A DNA stretch of 64,000 nt from Phycisphaerae bacterium (GTDB taxonomy: Bacteria; Planctomycetota; Phycisphaerae; UBA1845; PWPN01), in assembly GCA_018003015.1 (NCBI GenBank), contig JAGNEZ010000020.1, positions 31,052 to 95,051 of the forward strand, read 5' to 3'. Numbering within the stretch: the first letter of the stretch is position 1; every line of letters begins with the position of its first letter. A program made the position numbers and the translations under genes. Below the pieces are notes generated by a model, which was given only the letters and a program-made list of their open reading frames with translations, was not told where the DNA came from and made no database searches. Shown here in pieces: positions 59,115 to 64,000 of the stretch.

Positions 59115-60146
59115 ATGTCCGCTCGCGAGGAACGCCAACTGACTTTTGACTGGGGGCAGCCGGCGAAGGCCTCGCCCGCAGAGAGGCCTTTCCCTGCGGC
59201 CGCCGCCCTGGCCGAACGGCTACGCCGCCTGGCCGAACGCAAGATCTACCTGGGCACGTCGAGCTGGAAGTACCCGGGCTGGCAAGGGCAGATCTACGAC
59301 CCGGCCCGGTATCAGATCCGCGGGCAGTTCTCCGAACGGAAGTTCAACCAGGAGTGCCTCGCCGAGTACGCGGCCGTGTTCCCGGCGGTGTGCGGCGATT
59401 TCGCCTTCTATCAGTTCCCCACGGAGCAGTCCTGGAAGGAGTTGTTCGCCCAGGTCCCACCGGAATTCCGGTTCAGCCTCAAGGTCCCCGAGGAGGTGAC
59501 CGTCGAACGCTTCCCTCGCCTGCCGCGTTACGGCAAACGCGCGGGAACGGCCAACGCTCATTTCATGGATCCCGCCCTGGTCCGCGACCAGCTGCTGAGC
59601 AGGCTGGACCCATACCGGGACCGGATCGGTGTCCTGATCTTCGAGTTCGGCACGTTTCACGGAGGTCCCATGCGGGCTCCCGGCAAGTTCGCCGAGGCCC
59701 TTGCCCGACTGCTCGCCGGCCTGCCGCTGGATCGATACCGGTTCGCCGTCGAGGTGCGCAACCGCGAGTTCCTCGGATCGCCTGGCCGCGAACGCTACCT
59801 CGCCTGCCTCCGAGACCACGGCGCGGCCCACTGCCTCAACAGTTGGACCCAGATGCCTCCGCTGATCGATCAAGTGCAGATCCCGGGTGTGTTCACCGCT
59901 CCGCACGTGGTCGCTCGCCTCCTCCTTCGCCCCGGCCGTGCGTATCAGCAGGCCGTGGAGAGCTTCGCACCCTACGACCGCATTCAAGATCCTTATCCCG
60001 AAGGCCGTGACGCGCTCCGAGACCTCATCGAGGCCTGCGTCGCCGAGAGCCGCATGCTGCTCGCCTTCGTGAACAACCGGTTCGAGGGCAACGCCCCCCA
60101 GACCATTCAACTGACAACCGAAGGGTGGACCAGCCCGGCCCTCTGA
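59115..60146 (+). CDS. DUF72 domain-containing protein
   Basis: A 343-aa cytosolic protein of the DUF72 (YecE-like TIM-barrel) family. Landmarks are YLGTSSWKYPGWQGQIY (about residue 45), FAFYQFPTEQSWKELFAQVP, the RFSLKVPEEVT segment, FAVEVRNREF and, at the end, RMLLAFVNNRFEGNAPQTI. An N-terminal extension of about 40 residues precedes the domain. Biochemical function is unknown in the family. It starts 6 bp after the ResB-like stop, in the same operon. Confidence 0.9.
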   Translation: MSAREERQLTFDWGQPAKASPAERPFPAAAALAERLRRLAERKIYLGTSSWKYPGWQGQIYDPARYQIRGQFSERKFNQECLAEYAAVFPAVCGDFAFYQFPTEQSWKELFAQVPPEFRFSLKVPEEVTVERFPRLPRYGKRAGTANAHFMDPALVRDQLLSRLDPYRDRIGVLIFEFGTFHGGPMRAPGKFAEALARLLAGLPLDRYRFAVEVRNREFLGSPGRERYLACLRDHGAAHCLNSWTQMPPLIDQVQIPGVFTAPHVVARLLLRPGRAYQQAVESFAPYDRIQDPYPEGRDALRDLIEACVAESRMLLAFVNNRFEGNAPQTIQLTTEGWTSPAL

Positions 60147-60189
60147 CTCGCCCAGGTCGGGCCGAAGACGCAGCCTGGCAGTCCCCCGG

Positions 60190-60726
60190 TCAGTCCGTGC
60201 TCCTTAGCCGTGGAACGAAAGCCCTCGGCAGGCAGGCGACCATGTCCCGGCCAACCGCTACGACCTGGTTCTGAGTCCGCTCGATTTCCCGCATGAGCGG
60301 TTCTCCGGCCGGAAGGGTCAGGGATCTCACCGGTTCTCGCACCTGGGCCAGGAGGCGGTCCACCGAGAGAGGCGGCAGCGCCGGGATCGAACTCTGGACC
60401 ACATTCCCGGCACTGTTCGCGGCAGGCGGTGACGACACAAAACGCCAGACCGTGGGGAGCGAGACCGCGAGGGCAATGCAGGCGGCCGCGGCTAGACCCG
60501 CAGTGAGCCGCCAGGCCGGGTGAACCGGGCGGCTCCCGTTGCTGCCCACAATGCCCAGACCGGCGGAAATCGGTTCTGCACGCAACGCTTCCCCCAGCTG
60601 AAGACCCCGCTCCAGAAACTCGCGGCAGGCGGGACAGCACCGCAGGTGCCGCTCGGGTAGGCGAGCCGATCGATCATCGCTGTCCAGGGCCGTGGAAATT
60701 CGCCATCGATAGTAAAGGCAGATCAT
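60190..60726 (-). CDS. Zinc-binding (ZAS) anti-sigma factor
   Basis: A 178-aa membrane protein. Cytosolic N-terminus with the zinc motif HLRCCPAC (HxxxCxxC), then a membrane segment at about 80-100 (WRLTAGLAAAACIALAVSLP) and a short periplasmic part. The start at 60726 overlaps the sigma stop (ATGA), as usual for sigma/ZAS pairs. Expected role: holds the ECF sigma factor inactive until an envelope or redox signal. It is the last gene of the three-gene operon. Confidence 0.85.
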   Translation of the reverse strand: MICLYYRWRISTALDSDDRSARLPERHLRCCPACREFLERGLQLGEALRAEPISAGLGIVGSNGSRPVHPAWRLTAGLAAAACIALAVSLPTVWRFVSSPPAANSAGNVVQSSIPALPPLSVDRLLAQVREPVRSLTLPAGEPLMREIERTQNQVVAVGRDMVACLPRAFVPRLRSTD

Positions 60727-61304
60727 GACTCGCCTCCCTCGTGCGTGCCAATCACGGTCCAGCCGAAGACCCGGCAGAACGACTTCAGACTCAACAGCCT
60801 CCGCCGAGCACGATACAGCAGCACCTTCACGTGAATCGTCGTGATCCCCATTCGCGAAGCGATATCCCGGACACTCAGTTCCTGCACATAGCGAAGCTGG
60901 ATGGCCTCGTACTGGCGTGCGGGCAATGCCTCCCGGACGGCAATCCAGAGGCTGTGGCCCTCCTGCTGCCGGGCCAGCACATCCACTGGCTCGGGCGACG
61001 GGTCGGCCCGCTCGATGTACTCGACCGGGTCCTCTCGCCGACGCCGGCGATGGTTGGCGGCTACATGCAGGGCAATCGTGGTCAGCCAGGCAGCGAAGGG
61101 ACGGCTGGGGTCGTAGGAACCGATCGCGGCATAGGCCGAGGCCAGCGTGTCCTGCACCAGATCCTCGGTCTCGTGGCCAGGAACCGGCCGGCGGGCGAGG
61201 ACGCGCATGAGCAGCGGTCGGTACCGCTGACCAAGCACACCAAAGGCAGCGGAAGAGCCCCTCTGCGCCTGACAGAGGAGGTCTTCCTGTGAATGGAAGG
61301 ACAT
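60723..61304 (-). CDS. ECF sigma factor of the ZAS anti-sigma operon
   Basis: A 193-aa sigma-70 family ECF factor. Region 2: EDLVQDTLASAYAAIGSYD; region 4: LPARQYEAIQLRYVQELSVRDIASRMG, TTIHVKVLLYRARRRL. The ATG at 61304 (MSFHSQEDLL) is used; an in-frame GTG at 61325 gives seven more residues. It lies 36 bp after a secreted protein gene on the same strand, and its stop overlaps the anti-sigma start. Confidence 0.88.
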   Translation of the reverse strand: MSFHSQEDLLCQAQRGSSAAFGVLGQRYRPLLMRVLARRPVPGHETEDLVQDTLASAYAAIGSYDPSRPFAAWLTTIALHVAANHRRRRREDPVEYIERADPSPEPVDVLARQQEGHSLWIAVREALPARQYEAIQLRYVQELSVRDIASRMGITTIHVKVLLYRARRRLLSLKSFCRVFGWTVIGTHEGGES

Positions 61305-61340
61305 ATCGCTGCCGATCAAGTCCACCGGCTTCTCCTGGCA

Positions 61341-62324
61341 TCAAGAAGCGGCTTGCTTGGCCGCCGCCTGGGCCATCACCCACTTCAGCAGATCCACGAC
61401 GTTCTGCCGGGGGGCGACCAGCGATGCCTCCACGGAGGCCTCATGGGCCGATACCTTCAAGTCCTTGAGGACTCCGGCCGCCTCCGCGGGAATCAACGGC
61501 TTGCCGTTCTCACGCAAATCCTTGACCAGATCGAGAAAACCCAACACGCCGTCCATCATCTTCGACAGGTTGGACGCGGTCTGGGCGTCCTTGGTCAGCA
61601 GCGTGAGCCGCGAGAAGAAATCACGCTCGGTTTCGCCGATCTCGAACCGCCCGGAGACGAATTTGTTGAGCAACTCGACGGCCTTCTGGTCGTCGGGCAT
61701 CTTGGGCAGCTCGGCCAGGTAAACGAACAAATACGCTCCCGCCGACGGCTTGATCGACGGCGGAATCACCACCTGGGCCATGCTATCCTGTTTATTCTGC
61801 AATACCGCCACGGCTTGTTCAAGCATGTTCTGACTGCCGGCCACCACGATGAGGTCATCCCGGAAGAACAGGCCGAACCGCACAGCACCGGGCTTGTCCC
61901 CCTTGGGCTCGTCCGTCCACTGGTAAGCGTCCAAGTCGCTCACCTTGATCTCGCGAAGCGTCGGGTTGGTCCGGAGCAGGGTCAGCAGCTTCTCACGGTC
62001 GAAGCTCCCCTCGATGAGAGCCACGCCGTTCTCCTCCCCCGCGCCCACGCCGTACAGGGTGATGGCTTTCAGATCCTTGGTCAGGTCCAGGCCGGACACG
62101 TTCTTCAGAACGGCCAGACCGGCCGCAATCTCAGGTTTCTTGATCTGCTCCAGAACCAGTGCCCCGACCTTCGAGGCCAGGAAGCCCTCCGCGTCCATGT
62201 GGGCCACCCATTGGGCCGAGGCGGCTACCCGTTCCGCCTGACCCGGTCCTGCCAGCCCGGGTACCGCCAGGCTCATGACCGCCGCCCACCCCATCAACGC
62301 CACTGCTAACGTTCGGTTTCGCAT
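61341..62324 (-). CDS. Secreted protein of unknown function, first gene of an ECF operon
   Basis: A 327-aa exported protein. The ATG at 62324 follows AAGGAG and begins a signal peptide (MRNRTLAVALMGWAAVMSLA). The mature part has two similar alpha/beta segments: VAHMDAEGFLASKVGALVLEQ and LITLYGVGAGEENGVALIEG-like strands, and later helices ending QAAAKQAAS. I recognise no domain. Being first in the operon and carrying a possible ECF-type promoter, it may be a target or a sensor of the sigma factor that follows. Confidence 0.7.
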   Translation of the reverse strand: MRNRTLAVALMGWAAVMSLAVPGLAGPGQAERVAASAQWVAHMDAEGFLASKVGALVLEQIKKPEIAAGLAVLKNVSGLDLTKDLKAITLYGVGAGEENGVALIEGSFDREKLLTLLRTNPTLREIKVSDLDAYQWTDEPKGDKPGAVRFGLFFRDDLIVVAGSQNMLEQAVAVLQNKQDSMAQVVIPPSIKPSAGAYLFVYLAELPKMPDDQKAVELLNKFVSGRFEIGETERDFFSRLTLLTKDAQTASNLSKMMDGVLGFLDLVKDLRENGKPLIPAEAAGVLKDLKVSAHEASVEASLVAPRQNVVDLLKWVMAQAAAKQAAS

Positions 62325-62370
62325 CAGTTTCTCCTTATGACTCAAGGTGCCGAAAACACCTTCACCCCTG

Positions 62371-62396
62371 ACTACGCGCAGTGGACGCGAAAGGTG
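62371..62396 (-). promoter_or_regulatory. Possible ECF-type promoter of the three-gene operon
   Basis: On the minus strand CACCTTTC (62389-62396) and CGTAGT (62371-62376) lie about 45-70 bp before the secreted protein start. Counting the -35 as CACC leaves 16 bp to the CGTAGT. The resemblance to ECF promoters is loose and needs other operon copies for support. Confidence 0.28.
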
Positions 62397-62552
62397 ACAG
62401 AAAAACCAGGACCGAATCTGTGGACCGCCCGACCCGGACGGCCTGCGGTGATCCCAGGGCGCGGATAACGACTCGCGGGGCGTGAGGCCTCTCCTCGCGG
62501 ATTGGGTCCCAGTGGGGGTGATGCCGGGCGGCGCCCGGCTTCCGCAACCATC

Positions 62553-62590
62553 AAAAAAGTCGGACCACGGTGGCTCGCCGTCGTCCGACT
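62553..62590 (-). terminator. Rho-independent terminator on the minus strand
   Basis: AGTCGGAC (62558-62565) and GTCCGACT (62583-62590) form an 8-bp stem with inner ACGG/CCGT pairing. On the minus strand it is followed by TTTTTT (62553-62558). It would end transcription of the amidohydrolase gene 400 bp upstream. Confidence 0.6.
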
Positions 62591-62994
62591 CGGTGTGCGG
62601 ATCGCTGCTTCGGTCCGCGGATCAGCTTGTGCAACATCCGGTCACCCGACAGGCACCTCGGGTCCCGGCCCACGATCAACCTCAGGCCGGCCCCTTTGAA
62701 GTCGTACACCGTCAGAGACCAGGTGGAGTCCGGCTCAGGTCAGTGCCCCTCACCCACCGACCAGTTTCCTCCTCCGGAACACCGAACACACCCCTATCTT
62801 AATCGCTTCCGACCCCGGACGGATACGCCGTTTTTGCGCAATTAAATAGCCAAATCGCGACATGCCGGCACCAACCGGCCAAGAGGTCCTCCGCCCCGGC
62901 TCAGGCAGGCAGGTGGGTCTGCAGGTCGTCCCCCACCCGGTCGCGTCACCTCCCGCTCAAACTCGACGGTGTCCGCGGGCGGCGGTGCCCGTCC

Positions 62995-63744
62995 CTAGAG
63001 CCGGAGCACCCGCTCGGCGTTCTGCGATTCGATCAGGGCTCGCTGCCCCGGGGTGATTTCGGCATGGTCCAGCTTGGCCCGGCCACAGGCCGGATACTGC
63101 AGAAGCGATCCGGTGCCAAAAAGCACACGTTCCGCACCTACGGCCTCGGCCATCCGAGCAATGGCCTGGAAGCCCTGCATGCACGATGTCTCAATGGTGA
63201 TGTTGACGTGGCTTGCGATCACCTCGACGGCGGCGCGAAACTCGGATAGGTAGTTCGGCCCGCTCAGAATGAACTGGGTGCCCGGGTGGCGGTCGGCCAG
63301 GTCGGCCACATTGCCGATTGGCAGCGTCGGGAAACGGAAGTTCATCATCGGACGCGTGGGGACGATCACCGGAATCCCGCACTCGCCGGCGGCCGCGGCC
63401 AGCTCATCGGCAAATGGACTACGCAGGCTGTAACCCTGCAGCAACAGGGGATAGAGGCGGCAGGCCTTGAACCCTTCCTCCACCAGGCGTCGTAGCGGCT
63501 TCCCGCCGCCGCCGTTCATCGGGCTGAGACACGCGACCGGCGCGAGCCGATCGGGGTGGGCCCGAGCCAGGGCCAACGTCTCCCCGTTCGCGGTCGGCCA
63601 GTCGCCGAACAGCCCGCGCAGGGAAGTGACCGCGGCCCGATCGATCAGGGAACAGTCCATGAGCCTGAGCAGGTCGTCCCCGCCGGTCGCCGGGAGCGGC
63701 CAGTAAGGCCAGTGACCGAAAAACGCGTTCACGTCAATCCGCAT
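62995..63744 (-). CDS. Amidohydrolase family (COG2159-like) protein
   Basis: A 249-aa TIM-barrel protein starting MRIDVNAFFGHWPYWPLP. The N-terminal metal motif HxH seen in most amidohydrolases is replaced by NAFFGH, as in a subfamily with DVNxxxGHWP starts. Other features fit: AVACLSPMNGG, FKACRLYPLLLQGYSL, GIPVIVPTRP, and ERVLFGTGSLL near the end. The metal content and activity are uncertain. Its start lies three bases after the stop of the 47-aa amidohydrolase-like fragment, on the same strand. Confidence 0.78.
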   Translation of the reverse strand: MRIDVNAFFGHWPYWPLPATGGDDLLRLMDCSLIDRAAVTSLRGLFGDWPTANGETLALARAHPDRLAPVACLSPMNGGGGKPLRRLVEEGFKACRLYPLLLQGYSLRSPFADELAAAAGECGIPVIVPTRPMMNFRFPTLPIGNVADLADRHPGTQFILSGPNYLSEFRAAVEVIASHVNITIETSCMQGFQAIARMAEAVGAERVLFGTGSLLQYPACGRAKLDHAEITPGQRALIESQNAERVLRL

Positions 63745-63747
63745 GAT

Positions 63748-63891
63748 TCAAAGTCCCAGCAGCCGGGCCATGTTCCCGCCGAGAATGAGCGACTTGGCCC
63801 CCGGTTCAAGATCGGCACCCTCCACCTTGGCCCGCTGAACCCAGGGATCCAGCAGCGGCGTGTCCGTGCCGAATAGACCCCAACGTTGCAT
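63748..63891 (-). CDS. 47-aa amidohydrolase C-terminus-like small gene or remnant
   Basis: A complete ATG-to-stop frame of 47 residues, MQRWGLFGTDTPLLDPWVQR to GGNMARLLGL. It reads like the last 45 residues of an amidohydrolase (FGTDTPLLDP followed by GGNMARLLGL). No N-terminal part is present: upstream in frame is a stop, 13 bp away in another gene. It may be a relic of a truncated gene, still positioned for translation before the next amidohydrolase (3-bp gap). Confidence 0.5.
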   Translation of the reverse strand: MQRWGLFGTDTPLLDPWVQRAKVEGADLEPGAKSLILGGNMARLLGL

Positions 63892-63903
63892 AATCCGCCC
63901 GCC

Positions 63904-64000
63904 TCAAGCGGCGTGTTGGGCGGTCTTCATCGCCTGCAGCAGGCCGAGGAGCCTTTGCCGGGCCCAGGTATTGGCGTTGCAGGTGAGGGTGAAGACGCCT
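63904..64000 (-). CDS. C-terminal end of a protein of unknown function (cut by window edge)
   Basis: Only 31 codons plus stop are in the window, reading GVFTLTCNANTWARQRLLGL and ending TAQHAA. There is no recognisable domain. The frame is open to the window edge and its stop lies 13 bp before the small amidohydrolase-like frame, so it probably belongs to the same operon. Confidence 0.5.
   Translation of the reverse strand, partial: GVFTLTCNANTWARQRLLGLLQAMKTAQHAA

Larger units (their letters stand above)
62325..62994. other. Intergenic region between the ECF operon and amidohydrolase gene (670 bp)
   Basis: No gene is supported. The left end has the candidate ECF promoter. A palindrome GCCGGGC-GGC-GCCCGGC (62523-62539) and a terminator (62553-62590) lie in the middle. 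The right half is AT-richer, with no strong signal. Confidence 0.5.

Overview
This 64 kb window is GC-rich bacterial chromosome, most likely from a member of the Planctomycetota (a Phycisphaerae-like or uncultured lineage is possible). The evidence is the gene content: DUF1559-like pseudopilins, a PEP-CTERM protein, dockerin-like C-termini on very large secreted proteins, an exported Gfo/Idh/MocA oxidoreductase, three ECF sigma/anti-sigma pairs, and a fused LpxC-FabZ inside a lipid A gene set, which implies a Gram-negative envelope. I saw no rRNA, tRNA, CRISPR array, insertion sequence or prophage.

Layout. 1-6.6 kb: end of a GNAT acetyltransferase, a DPP-IV-like S9 peptidase and a 1,072-aa secreted toroid/carbohydrate-binding protein. 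6.7-9.9 kb: two secreted proteins of unknown function; the first has an in-frame TGA followed by more coding-like sequence and a perfect hairpin. 10-15.3 kb (minus strand): a GH43-like lipoprotein, serA, an SGNH hydrolase and a PhoU-like DUF47 protein. 15.7-19.7 kb: a cassette of lysine 2,3-aminomutase, two overlapping ATP-grasp ligases and a GNAT acetyltransferase. 19.9-25.3 kb: an extended SDR protein, then OmpH/Skp, lpxD, lpxC-fabZ and lpxA. 25.6-30.1 kb (minus): a SprT-like protein, a CPBP protease, a squalene/phytoene synthase and a Gfo/Idh oxidoreductase. 30.3-34.5 kb: ECF sigma and partner, a dispersed REP-like repeat, a membrane protein, an MTH1187-type thiamine-binding protein and a BtuF-like protein. 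34.7-39.5 kb (minus): a PEP-CTERM protein and a two-kinase signalling operon. 39.5-52.8 kb: a 1 kb noncoding region with strong hairpins and a good promoter, a pseudopilin, a 1,075-aa lectin-like repeat protein and a 2,558-aa subtilase. 52.8-64 kb: a GAF/sigma-54 activator, an ECF sigma with an anti-sigma-like/pseudopilin-like fusion, an AraC/GyrI regulator, a ResB-like protein, a DUF72 protein, a third ECF/ZAS anti-sigma operon, and amidohydrolase-type genes at the right edge.

How the genes work together. The kamA, ATP-grasp, ATP-grasp, GNAT cassette looks like a small dedicated pathway: L-lysine is turned into beta-lysine, which is ligated once or twice and probably acetylated. The two Asp residues that mark lysine specificity in lysine 2,3-aminomutase are both visible. 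The lipid A genes form a tightly packed operon with a periplasmic chaperone. Many other genes encode exported proteins suited to polymer degradation and surface display, with sigma/anti-sigma pairs and kinases as likely regulators. The most interesting items are the beta-lysine/ATP-grasp cassette and the in-frame TGA with its SECIS-like hairpin at 8,212-8,246.

All calls come from reading the sequence by eye; no database search was possible. Family names rest on recognised motifs and overall resemblance.
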